Below are positions 1 to 13,067 of a DNA stretch of 64,000 nucleotides, piece by piece (the stretch's first letter is position 1; every line of letters begins with the position of its first letter). The notes below the pieces were generated by a model, which was not told the origin of the DNA, did no database searches, and worked only from the letters and a program-made list of their open reading frames with translations. The DNA is from Daphnia carinata (taxonomy: Eukaryota > Arthropoda > Branchiopoda > Diplostraca > Daphniidae), in NCBI RefSeq assembly GCF_022539665.2, contig NC_081337.1, positions 6,734,679 to 6,798,678 on the forward strand. Reading direction: 5' to 3'. The position numbers and the translations under genes are program-made.

Positions 1-1517
1 AAGAAAAAGACGGTGGGAAAAAAAAAAGGAGGTAGGAGTGGATGAATGGGTCTATGGACGAAGAATTCGTTGTTTCCGGACACTGAGATATCCGACAATA
101 GGGAAATTGCGAAAGAAATATCACCGTATCAAACACGAAGATTTTGGGAGGCTTTTTTTTTTCAGGAATTTCCCATTGATATGGTCGTCAAGGAGAAGCG
201 GACGGCAAGGAAGGTCCCACATAAAGTTGATCTTGTACATCTTTATCGTGGAAAAATATAAGAGAGAAAGAGAGAGATAGGAAGAAACGATTGGATTCGA
301 ATTTCAATCAGCAATTCGTCGTTGCTCACTCTGAAAGCGGTGCCCAGGTGGAGACAGGCGAGTCTTTTGATGTCGTGATTTGGCGGATGTAAGGTGCTAT
401 ACGAAACATATAATCCGAAGGTAACGAGGGTTGGTATATGCATGCTCACGGCGCTTGTTTTCCGTTATCAGTAATCCAACGATTGTGCTGGATTTTTTTT
501 TTTTTCTTCCTTTTCGGCCTTTGAATTCCCTTTCATGCAAAAGCAAATGAAGACGCTGAACGTCCGTTAAATGGCTCTCAGACTCAAACCGAAAGGAACA
601 AGCTCATGTCCCGGCATTTTATTCACACCTGTCTTCCACCTAACCCCTTCTTTTTTTTTTTTTTTTTTTTCTCGAATGTAAACAGCGATTTATACACTTT
701 ATTTCTTTCTCTCTCATTTCGCCTATTTGTTCGCTGTCTTGCTTTTCCACCAGAGTTGTGTCTCGTTTTCGTGTTGCTCACCCGTCTTGGTTACCGAAAC
801 GCAAGCGTATATCCACGCCAGGTCGTTAAAGCTGGTCCGTCGGAATTTCTTGTCTTGTTGTTGGGCAGCTTTTTTTTCTACTTGCTAGAAGCTGCTAGAC
901 GAAAGAAAGAGATGCATCAGCCACACGAGCGCAAGAAGGACGAAAAAGGTTATTGAATATTCATCCAAAGTGTCCGAAATTCTTCCTCCCATCTTTCTCT
1001 TCATTTTTATCTTTGTGATTATTCCCATTTACCTTCGGCTGACACGGAACAGCATTCAAGCCGGATCAATGGATACGGGCAAGCAGGTGTCCGTCTGGCA
1101 AAGAGATATATAGATTGATAATTGGATAGTTTTGAAAGTGGTCAGTTTTTAGTTTATTTCAGTCAATTTCAGAGAGCCCTGGTGTTCATCTGCGAGTCTA
1201 TTCTCGTATTCCTCCTATTCTCCATCACGGTATTTCTCATATTCAAAATTGGTTCTTTCCTTATTCCATCCATTCCGGATTCCCAAAAAAGGTTTCGTTT
1301 GTTTTGTTCATTGTCTTTTTCGTGAATGAGGGTCTAGATTTGGCTCACAGGGAAACAAAAAGAAAAACTCCCCTCAGTCTGTAATTTTTCGATTTCGCGA
1401 GTCAAAAATATAATTTGCACTAAATCGTTAGATGGGGCTTTTATACATGTTGTGTGTATAAGGTTAGCACCGTTTCGTTCTTTTTTTTTCCGGCTGACGT
1501 CAAATAAATAAATAAAC

Positions 1518-1551
1518 AAAAAAAAAAAAAAAAGGGGGGGGGGGGGGGGGG
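1518..1551. repeat. A16-G18 compound homopolymer
   Basis: A run of 16 A is followed directly by a run of 18 G. The G tract could form a quadruplex, and the length is likely polymorphic or uncertain in the assembly. Confidence 0.9.
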
Positions 1552-3080
1552 CTCTCGTCGTCAGACTGCGCAGCAGTTGGAGTCGGTTCGGATTGAGGTC
1601 CTTGGCGGATGTGATGACGTGGTGTGGCTTCATCTGCATATGCGTTCTTGTGCTCACGTATGGTACACTCGAAAACAAACAAAAATCGTGTCGCAATAAA
1701 AACTTCCCCCCACTGGCCATTTGTCAACAACTTGCTATGCCGCAGTCGTCTATTTGACAGCGACAACATTTCTCGAATTACGTTCGACGTAATTCCCCTC
1801 GATTGGATGAAGCAAAAAGCCACAGGCGTTACAACGAAATAAATGGCGTGAGTTAAAAAAAAAAAAAAAAATCAGCTGGTTGAACCAGAAAATGAGGAGG
1901 CTTCTCATTCTCTTCTCTGAAAATAAATACGAATTAAAACAAAATAAAAGGAGAAACGCAAACGATAATATCCGGAGATGTTTGAGAGTCAGAATGGACC
2001 GTTCCGATGCATCGCATGAGAACGGCTCGTTAAGAGTTCGGCGGCGCCATGGCCTCTCGAAGGCTACGAAGAAACAAACGCCACCGATGCGGTCACGATG
2101 GACAGGTGAGTGCGTGCAGCTTCACGTTTGGAACTCATGCTGAGTTTTACGACTCTCACAAGGGCACAGGGTCGACTGGGCTCTGCGTTTGCCTTCTCGC
2201 AAACGAGCGACTCCTCTTTCCTCGTTCATCTTCCGGCGTGTTAAGGAAGATCCCGGTGAAATAAAAAAAAATAAAATAAAGACGCCCTTTCATGCACTCG
2301 TAAGAACGGAGAGCACGCTAAGTTCGGCTCACGTTCCCCTACTTTGTTTTCTTTTTTTTCCTTCTTCCCCCTTTTTATCATCGTTATTTTGTTTCTTTCC
2401 TCTTCGCAAGTCGACAAGAAGGTGAAACGAGAATCAAAACAGAAAGCCAAAAGCAAGCCAGCTGTCTTCTCGGAGATCCTGTTCAGCTAGTTATCCCGAC
2501 TCTATCGGCATTCTTGTGCGGGTGTAATCAGAAAAGTAACCATTCACTATAGCTTCCCATCCGGGTAAAAAAAAAAAGAAAGAAATAATAATAAAGTTTT
2601 AGAAAAAAAAAAAAAAAAATTAAAAAGAAATAAAAACTTGAAAAAAAGGGACATTGAAAACAAACAAACTAGCTCTTACATGTAGACTAAAGAGATTCTG
2701 GGCATCGACCACTAAAGGCATGTGTATGTTCGTGAAAGATGTTGGCCAAATATGAACGAAACCGATTTCTCAGTCAACCGGCAGACGATAAGGGACCACA
2801 AAGAATCTTTTATCCACTCTCTTCTTTTCTTCCCTCCTTTTTTTTTTTTTTCTTCGTTCGCTTTTATACCTTCTTCGTTTTTTGTTTTGTTTCTTTCTCT
2901 TGTGCTTTTACCAGTAGAGCCAGCTTGAGAAACAGCCGGAGAGGTCAATGTCAGGCAAGTCCCCATCATGTGGTTAAGCAGCTTGGAATCTTCTTCTCGA
3001 TAGACTTGCTTCTTTCATCTTGGGTATTTTCACGTCTGATGTTGGCAACTGTATGGCCATCGTCTTTTGTTTCTTCCTTG

Positions 3081-3083
<3 letters not shown>

Positions 3084-3149
<66 letters not shown>
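3084..3149. repeat. (CT)33 microsatellite
   Basis: An uninterrupted CT dinucleotide repeat of about 66 nt. It creates spurious Ser-Leu open frames on the plus strand and Arg-Glu frames on the minus strand. Confidence 0.97.
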
Positions 3150-3156
<7 letters not shown>

Positions 3157-6100
3157 TATTTCGTGGACGCTGTGTTAGATGTCCTCGGGTTACACTTGTA
3201 CCTTTTGTGCTGGATCGGGACCCAACGTGAAAGAAAAAAAAAAAGTCCGACTCTTTGTTGTTGTTGTTTTTATCGGCCCGAATGACGATGTGTGCATTCC
3301 ACGCTGATACAGCAAACAACAAGAGTTGAAAAGCTTTCTTTCAATCGCATTCGTTCGCTGTTTGTTGATTGTCTAGTTTTCAGGATTTCTCGATGGTGTC
3401 TTTTCTATTTGAATTGTTCCTGTACTTTTTCTGTTGTCTATGTTAACATTTTTAATAGAGCTGCCAAAATTGTGGGGGATGGCTATCTAGCGTTCCGGCG
3501 ATTCGAACTGCGTGAGTCACATATCTGATGGGTGATGAGTTAGATTCACTATCCAGAATGACAAGTCACTGAACAACTAAAGCAGGCATCCATTTTTTTT
3601 TTTTTTTTTTTTTTTAGAGGAAGACAAACAAAAACTGAACAAAAATCCAATCTAGAGAAGGAAAACAGGTCAAGTCTTTGTATAGGTACCCCGTTTTGTC
3701 AGCCATACGTTGATGAATATATAGAACAAACAGCACAGCGTTGGCCGTGAGTTGGCGTGAAACGGAAAACTGGCACCGTTCAAACGCATTGAGCTCTAAA
3801 CTTGATATCATTTTGTATTTCTTTTGAATTTCTTTGTACGTTTTTCTTTTCTTTCTTTCGTTGTGTTCGGGAAAGAGACAAATGAACAGCTGCTTCGTGT
3901 GTGGTCAAAGCTACGATCGCGCAACTTGACGGCACACTTTTGGGCTATTGAATGTGACAGGAGAAACGAAAGTTTATTCTATAACCGCATATCACTTCAT
4001 CGGCTGTCTCCTAGAGTAAATAGATTTTTTTTTTATGTAGTCTACGCATTTATCGAAGGTGTAAAAAAAAAAAAAACAACGAATTTTCGACTTGAGCTAC
4101 GTGAAAATCGAATGACGTTGACCTCGTACATTTGATCCGGAAGAGGGAAACAACTTCACCCACTGACCAGCTCTATCAATGTTGCCCCCCTTTTGTGACA
4201 CGCTTCACATTTATCTTTTCGCCCGTTTTATTTTTAAATGATTTTTTAAAAATAAAAGAAACAATAAAAACTACACGAATCATTAGTAACGAAATATCTT
4301 ATCAATCCACACATTAAATCCATGTTCTCCCATTCGTCTAGCAGAGCCAAAAAAAAAAGCGCGTCTAACCGGTCCGTACAATTTTCTTTTTGGCAGAATG
4401 GATTTTGTTGATATTGTCGGCTGCTTATACACAGACACCTTGTTGTAAAATAAAATGAAAAAAAAAAAATGTGCGCAAACATATCGAACGAATAGGATAA
4501 GTTTGCCATCATAGTTGCAAAAAAGCTATTGAATTTCAATCGTCCCCATTGAGCCGCACCAGAGAGGCCAACATATCCGCACAAAACTCTTAAGTCGATG
4601 TTGGACTCTGACGTCACTTAATATAATCGGATATGGTCCCTCCGGTCGGGTCATCCAAGGCGGAAGCAACAACAAAAAGGAACACACAAAAAAAAAGAAA
4701 AAAATGAAGAGAGACATCGTTGATACCGCCGTCTTTGATATAATCGGCGTTGAATAATAAATACCATCTTTTCTTTCTCCTTTTTTTTTTGTTGTTGTTA
4801 GCGCACGTTGTACATGCGTGTGTGTGTGTACGCACATTGACGTGTCGGTTGATAGGCACGGTGTGCTATCTTCTTTCCTGCTTGCAAAGTCCCAACAAAC
4901 AACAGCGTTGCGCGACAGTATATCCGGGGGTGTGTTGTATAGTTATGCTACGAGCGGCAGGCGTTTGGGTGCGGCCGGGCAACTGGCAGACAAGATGGCG
5001 CACGGCTAATATTCGTGATGTCTATAGGCTCGGCTTCCTTCCCCTCCACCACCATCGTTCAGGCCTTTTTATTATTATTTTTTTTTTCTCTTCTCCACTT
5101 CAAAATGTATCCTCTGGGCCCCACTTGCATTCCCACCGTTTCTCTACATCTTTTTTTTCCCCTTCGTTCTTCCTCGTCTTTCTCTTTCTTCCACCTCTTA
5201 CCTCATTTTTTTTTTTTTTTTTTTTTTTCGTTTTCCTCGTATTCTGTTTCAGAAGAGTCGTCAAAAGAACTGCAGGCAAACAACTGGTTATGCCTGCGTG
5301 TATTTTTAGAACGGACCAAAGCGCCGAGAGAAGGACCGTCCCGAGTTTTTATTTCTTCTTGCTTATAGCGTCCAGAGTGTAACTTATTGCCTGCAATTCT
5401 TTTCTCCTTCATTTTTTTTTTCTCTCTTCCTTTTCTTTTTAAATGTTATTTATTTACCGCATCGCTTCGTGTTTTTTTTTTTTTTCTCTTCTTTTATTGG
5501 GTGATGTACTGGACTCGTTGGCCATTTTAGTCCCGCGTTGCTTCGGAGAACAAGCCCAGCGGTCGGCCCGCTGGTGGCTCTGCGCCATCATCCTCATCAG
5601 CAGACAACAAATTCCACTCTCCCTCCCGCTGTCCCGTTCCTTGCCGCTATTTGCAGCCGAGACAGGTAAGACAAGCCTCGCGTCACATCCGCCGCCCGGA
5701 GACGGAAGATTAGAAGGCATCAAAAAGATAGATTTTGTTGTTTTTTTTTTCTTTGTCTCTTATTTCTTTTATTATTTTTCTTTTTACGTGATTGCTGAAT
5801 CTATCGGGCGCACGAGAATAAGAAGGAAGAGTCATTATCGATATCTCTGCAGGGGACGTGTTTTTCTTCAGAATCAAATAAAACAAGGAAAGAGAAAAAA
5901 GAAAGAAAGAATGAAGAAGAAGTAAAGAACGTGCAATATACAGTATCTTCTTCCTCTCTAAATATAGATAAATATATACAGACGGATAGCATCGTATTTC
6001 ACGGTCGACGACTTTGGCTGTTTTATTGGCGGCTTTAGTCAAGTCATAGCGTCACTTCCGGCGGCGGCTATTAGCTTACCAATCGATTGGCAACAAGGTG

Positions 6101-9100
6101 TTGACCTTTATATCCCAGCATCGTTTTCATCTTTGAGCGTGATTCGTGCTATTATCTCGTTATTTTTTTTTTCTGCATTTTTTTTTTAAGGAGTTGCCGG
6201 ATGGGTTAGGCCTAATCTACGTATATTATCATCGCCTAACCGTGTCAAAAAGAATGGCCGTATACATTAGGTTGCGAGCAAATGGAAGAACCGATGCAAC
6301 GGCCAAGGCTAGGTCTTTGGCAACGCGATATAATGAAGCCTTATACCCTGTGCGATCGTGAACTCTTAATGTCGATCATAGAAATAGAAAGATTCTTTAT
6401 GTTGCGATCGGGGCTGGAAACGTAACCTATAGTGAGAAGGTGAGTCAAGATTTTGGAGAGGGAAGAACCGCTTTTAATGATCTCACTGGCTAAAAACAGG
6501 TTGGTCGGTCAAAGCCATCGACTATCGTAATACGATTGAGAGGAAGAAGGACGTTAGGCAGGATAAGAACAACATCAACAGCACGTATCAAAAAGGAAGA
6601 AAAACTAAACTTGTTTATGTTGCTAAGGGTGTGGGTCGAAATCATGTGGAAAAGGAACGTTCAAAACAAAGCAAGACAAAATTAAAATAAATAAATAAAT
6701 AAAAAACCTGCAACTTTATAAAAACAAAATAAAAAGATACGAACGGCTGGTTTCTTGTGCTGCTGGCTATGCTCAGGAATTCCTCGGCCTCTTTGGCTTC
6801 ATCCCCGGCCACTGTTTTGGACCGCTATATCACTCGCGCTGATCTAGAATGGAGTTTTTCTTTTTCTTTTTCTTGAACCATCGTTTTCCTATTCCTTTTC
6901 TTTCTCCTCAAATATCTTCGGCAAGAATTAGCTTGTTACATTGGGCCAGATTCATTCAGTCGAAGCGAACGGGCGGCCCCCGCTGGGTGTGCATGTTTTC
7001 TTTTTTTTTTTTTTTTTTTTAAACTTTTCCATCTCAGAGCTGGAGGCGACAATGCCTTTGCTGATTGCTGGCCAGCTGCTGCTGCACGGCCCAAACACAG
7101 AAAATGTTTTCTCAAATGTGTCTTTTTTTACGGGGTCATTGCTCACACACAACGAGGTTATTGGTGTTGCAGTTCGATGACGATGAGAAGACCGATTTTG
7201 TGTCGACTAAGGAGACAGGAATTGATCAACTTCGTACTCTCTTTGTTGGCGCTGTTTTGTTTTGTTTTTTTGCAGACGGGGCTTTTTTTTTTTCACGTTA
7301 CATCACGAAAAAAAAAAAAAAAACCCCGGGCGCCACTAACCAGGGAACGGTCACGCTCCCCTACCGTGCCGAGCGATGTTTGTTGCTAAACAGCGGCGCG
7401 CATCTTTTTAACGTTACTTAGCGTAAACCGATCCCACTCGTTCCACTCACCTATTCATAAGGTGGTCTCCGTCGAAGGTGATGTCACTGAGAACGATGCG
7501 TGTTTTGACTATTTGTTCAAGGTGGCTTGCCTAAATGTGACACTGTCTCCGTCGATGGTCAATTCACGCACTGGTTCGAACCCCCTACGGCCGTGTCGAA
7601 GGTCCGTCTGACGGCATCGACTCGACGTCATCGATATTGGGTTCTCTTTTTTTTTTTTTTTTTAAATACCTTTGCCAATTGTTTGTGGAAACATATCGAC
7701 AAAGAGTTTCATGTTCTTTGAGGTGTTTTTTTTTTTTTTACATGAATGACTAGTTGACTAGACTTTGGGCCCATGAGGCGTATAGCAATACCGAGAAAGC
7801 AATCTCGGGACACGAATTGTTTTCTCCTTTTCTATCGTACACAAAGTCTGCCTCTTTTCAAACGAAGCCTCGATTTCAGCCGGTTGTCTTTAGCTACGCC
7901 CTTTGATGGCGTTTTCGAGACTCCCAAGTCGAATTCTCCGAAAGGTCTTGTTGGCCATTGCCTTTTTTTTTTTTTTTTTTATCTGGCCCTTGAACTCTTT
8001 TCTTCTCTTTCTTCTCTTTCATTCATTCATGTCTCTATTCTGGACGATTGGTTTTCCTAAAGCAACGCGTTCAACTCCCACCTCTTCCGACTCATTCGGT
8101 CAATGGCAGCCGCTTTTCTTTTTTGAATTGTCTATCAAATACTATTTTCGATTTACTTTATATGGATCGTATATGCAAATGGCTCGCGTGAGAATCGCCC
8201 TCCTCCCGGTTGCTTGCTGCCGAACCTCTTTTTTTCTTTTTCTTTGTCCTTATACTTCTAAACAAAATGCAAAACCATTCGTTTCCTTTTTATCTGAATA
8301 TTTTTTTTTTGATCATCTCTTTTCAATTCTTCCATTTACCTAAACATGTTTCCTCCCTGTTTTATTGTTATCCGTGCTATGTTGTCTATTTTTTTTTTTT
8401 TCTTCTTCCATCGTTACCTTCCGCTGCTTCTACATAGTGAAATAACCTTTCGATCTCGCTTGTTTTCATCACCCGACCCTTCTTTTTTTTTTTGCTACGC
8501 CGAAGAATCGCAGCAACACCCACATCCTCTGCCATTGTCGATTTGGTTATTGTTTGTTTTTCTGCTCCTTGCACCTCTGGCCTTGACTACCACTGACATT
8601 CAGCATGCAGTACAACAACTATACGTTATATATATATTTAAAAACAATACTCGGTTAGCTGGCAGGTTGGGTTGATTGCTATTGTTGTTGGCACAGCTAC
8701 GCAAAATTGTGCGAAAAAACAATCAGGGAGGAGTAGCAAATGATTCACTCTCGCTCTTTGATGGCTCTACCTCTTTGCTTCTGCTGCGCAAAATGAAGAG
8801 GTCCGACTACCCACGCAATCATCATTTCGGTACGTATCCAGAATTCAGAACAACGAAGCAACCCAACAACAAAGGAAATGGTGAGTGATGACCTTTGATC
8901 ATCAGGGCGGGTGTTCGACCAAGTCAGTCGGATGAAAGATGGGGAAGACCCTGAAACAACGACGTCGGAGTAGATGGAACAAAACAAAAAAGCCCCGGCC
9001 AGCAAGAGACAGAGAGCAATAACACGGAAAGAAGAACGAGCAAAAAATAATAATAATAATAGCACGAAGGTCCACTATGTATCACTGCCCCCACTCTGGG

Positions 9101-12100
9101 TTCCCCCTTTTTTTTTATGTGATGAACAACAATCTTTTTACTAGTCAAGGATACACGAGAAGGAAAAGCAAAATGTTTTGAAAAAAAAAATTGTTTGCCA
9201 TTAAAATTACGCCTCGTACAAACCTTCGCATTTGATATGGAGATATGAAAAGAAAACGATATGCCACTATCCTCATCATATATAGTTTTCCGTCTATTTC
9301 TTTTTCTTTTGCCTAGTTAAAAGCTTCCGGCACGTCTTCCGCACCTACGTCTTACCTTGATAAGTTAAAATTTTATTGTTATCATTTTCTTTTTGTTTCT
9401 TCTTTCTTCTTTTTTTTTGTGTTGTTTTTATCGCCCTCCTGTGGTTATACGGTGTAGGGCAATCACCCCATCTCCCTTGCGTCTAGGGGAGGTATTAAAA
9501 CTGAGAGAAAGAAAAAAGAAAGGTCCAAAAAGACAAGTGAGAGGAAACGAGGAGAAAAGAAAATGGGACGTCATGAACCCGAAAGCTGTCGTGCATCGAA
9601 ATTCCTCCGCCCCATCAAGTCAATGGCAGCACTCAGGTAAAAAAAAAAGAAGAAAAAGAGCCACGATGAAGACATTGCAAGTTCACCCTTGTTGTCACGC
9701 TATGTCCTCTTATAACGCCAGCTGTCTATCAATATTTATGCGCCAATGGATTTTTCCATGAAATTCACAAAACAAAACACGAGCATTTTTTTTTTTTGTT
9801 CTTGTTGAAGGGACGTTTTAAATGTTGGGATTCATCCACTGCGGATAGAGGCCATCCTACCTCAATGGACACGCACTTCATTACTGGTTGGTATGTAACA
9901 CAGCATCAGGTGGGGCAAGAACAAAAACAAAATGAAAGAAAGAAAGAAAAATGGCCTGAGGAAGGTAGCATTCTAGAGTGAAATAACAATAGGAGAAAGA
10001 ATCTCCTCACTGACCGAACCACTTGAACGGAAATCCAACAAGCAAAGAATTCATCATTCACGTTCAAGGCGAGAGCATATTTTTTCTTTCTGACGGAGTT
10101 TTCAGTTTTTATACGGTAGACTCACGGCCAGCGGCTGTTACAGAGCTCCGCCGGATGCGTTTCATGATTGCCGTGTAGTGCGTGTGTGTTTACACACCGT
10201 ACACAGCACATTCCCATGTACATATGCGCCCTGTACATATTTCTGTATATATATACATACAAGCCGTGTGCTGTGTTTTCGTAGAGGGAAAAATATACGT
10301 ATGTGTCGACGACAAGAAGATTTATGACTTGTATTCGCAGCAAAAATAGAAAGAAAAAAGAAAGAAAGAGGTTAGTTATTTTCATTGAAACGATGCTCGT
10401 TTCAATATAATTCATCCCATTGGGGCCTATTTTTCGTTAGAGGTCTAGGGGGGTTTTTGACCTCTCTGCCTATTTTTCACGCTGTTTTCTCACTAGCCTA
10501 AATCTTTCTTTTGGTCCTTGTTTTTTTTTTTTTTTTCTTTCTCTTTAAAATTATGCTGCATATTATCTCTCAATCATTCTTTCCAAGACTGGTTCTATTA
10601 CGCCCGTCCGGCAGAGGACGAGACGCTAGACACATAGAAAAGAACAAAAAAAAGCCCACGACCCCAATCTCTCCACGAGATCCCAATGCCAAAAATTTTC
10701 CGTCTACGGATCGAAATGAATGTATAAAGACCAATAACATTTTTCGGCTTTCGATTACGTCACACAACCCGGCCAACATCTTTCATCAGTTTCTTTTTTT
10801 TACTAACCGAAGCTTTGTCTCAACTAGCCGGCCACTTTTGCCAAAACACTGGACTTCCTGAGACGCCCAGGAAATTGATTCCCTGATTTTTTTTATTTAT
10901 TTTTTTTTTTCGCAACATTTTGCAATCCTTAAGCGGATTTCTCTTGGCAACGCGCTAAAGCAACGAATGTAATCCCGACGTATCCGTGACGATATCGCTG
11001 GATGTGAGGCGTCCGTCGCACAGAAGTAGGTAGATGCCGTATTTCTTTTTGGTAGGTAGGTCATCATCAGAAATGATCCATCAAAGTGACCAGTCGCTCC
11101 CTCAACGTGACCCAGTAATGAAACTGTAGAGAATAAAGGACGATTATAAAATAATAAAAAAAAAAAAGGCTGTAGAGAATCGCAGTCGATTCGAATGGCG
11201 GCAAGTTCAATGCACGCCATAACGATCATAGTCTTACAATTCTAATGTGTAGATGTTCGAAAAACTACGCAGCCGACACGTGCGTTACTGTCAAACACCT
11301 GCATGAATGAATGGGAAATTGTGAAACCTTGTTTTTTTTTTTTTAAATACTATAGCTGAAAGCAATATACTTTCAGCCGATTGCTGGAGGAGGCAAAAAA
11401 AAAAAGAGGTGCTTTGCAATCAGCAAAACGAATGTGGGGAGTGTTTCAGCGGATCTGAACCTGCCGAGCTATAAGAGACATAAAATATAATAGCACAAAA
11501 ACTATGCAAAGGAATAAAAAAAAAAAAAGAGAGAGAGAAACTGTTAAAAGAAGAGAACTGAATGGAAAAGAGTGTGGCATCCGTTAAGAAGGCCAAGATA
11601 TTTCGTACCATCTTCCGAAATCCATTTGAGTGTCTCGTAACCAATGTCGTTAATGTCAAGCCATTATCAGCTAAAAGATAATAATAATAATAAAAGGAAA
11701 AAAAAAAAAAAAGAAAAAAAGAAAGCGACGAATGGAAGTATTTCAAGCACATTGAACACGAAAAAGAGGGAAAGGATTTCCAAACTAATGGATTTCAATG
11801 ACTGTATTATATGACATTAACCTTGAAATCCCGAACGGACGTGCAGTGGTGCGCAGGATTTTTTGCGCTTCGTTACATCAACTTGCGTTCCCGCCCTGGC
11901 CACGTCCAGTTGTCCACGTGTCTTCTACCCACCAGCATTTATCTTTTCTAGCATCTTTTTTTTTCCCAAGTTTTGACTAGTCAGATAAAGAAGAAGAAAA
12001 AGAAAAACAACAATAACAGAACCAGCAGCAGATAACAGTCATGGAGAGATATATAGACTTCCGGCCGATTGGTACTTCTCCTAGCCCATCTTTTTTTCCC

Positions 12101-13042
12101 CCTATGTAGCACTCCAAGAGGAGCCTCCAGGTGTCTGTGTGCATCAGGTTCGCTGAGTCTGTCGGCCGACAATTGCCTCTCCCGCCGAGCAAAATCTGGC
12201 TGCAAGAAATAGAAAAAAAAAAAGAAAGAAAGAGAGAAAGAAAAGGTGCAGCTTCGGCATTTCAATATCCATTACGATGGGCCGACCCAGTGTTTCACAA
12301 AAAAAAAAAGCATTTCGTCAATTCGATCCATCATTTCGCTTACATTGCGCCATCGTGTCAGGCAGCCTCCGCAAAAGACAATGATTCGTGTACCGTGCAG
12401 AGCGTTCCTTCGCGTTGTGTTGTTCTTTTTTTGCTCATTGCATTATTGTTTAGAGTTTTGTGCATTGGAAACCTCTTCACGCCAAGTACGAAACACCGCC
12501 AGATTTTCAATTCATTACGCAATTTTTATTAGATTTTTTTGTTTTTTCGTTATTGCAATTCAGTGATATTTCATCGGAACCTATTGTTTACCTCCCAAAA
12601 ATGATGATGACACGCACCATAAGAACTCGGCAGATGAAAAAAACAAAAAACAAACACCCAAACAAATAACGATGGACGAAACTGGTTGTGGCCGAGGCGT
12701 CGGGGCGGTTTCGACATGTTACGGCAACGAGAAAACAATAGAATATTAAACGGAGAGACTCGGCTAGCGAATGGGAGAGAGAGAGAGAGTTAGCCAAAGA
12801 ATGGAAGTGACGAACGGATGTGTACAAGTGTACAGCCTTGAACCCAGGCCGCATTTCAGTGAGCCAACTCCATCAATACGAGATAACAATATTCATTGAC
12901 AAAGTCTAATGTCTTTCGGGCTGTGATGAAAGAGAGAACGCAACAAGGGAGAAAGAACCCGCGAGCGCGTTACGGTACAAATCAAACAAGTCCCCTGCGC
13001 GTGCGAGCATCTCATCCCTTACGGTAATATTACCATATACAG

Positions 13043-13067
13043 TATATATATATATATATATATATAT
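13043..13067. repeat. (TA)n microsatellite
   Basis: About twelve TA dinucleotides followed by a T run. No gene context. Confidence 0.95.

Noticed and set aside
4750-5382. 210-codon plus-strand frame
   Set aside because: Low complexity (Phe/Ser/Leu from T- and CT-rich tracts), with no domain signal.
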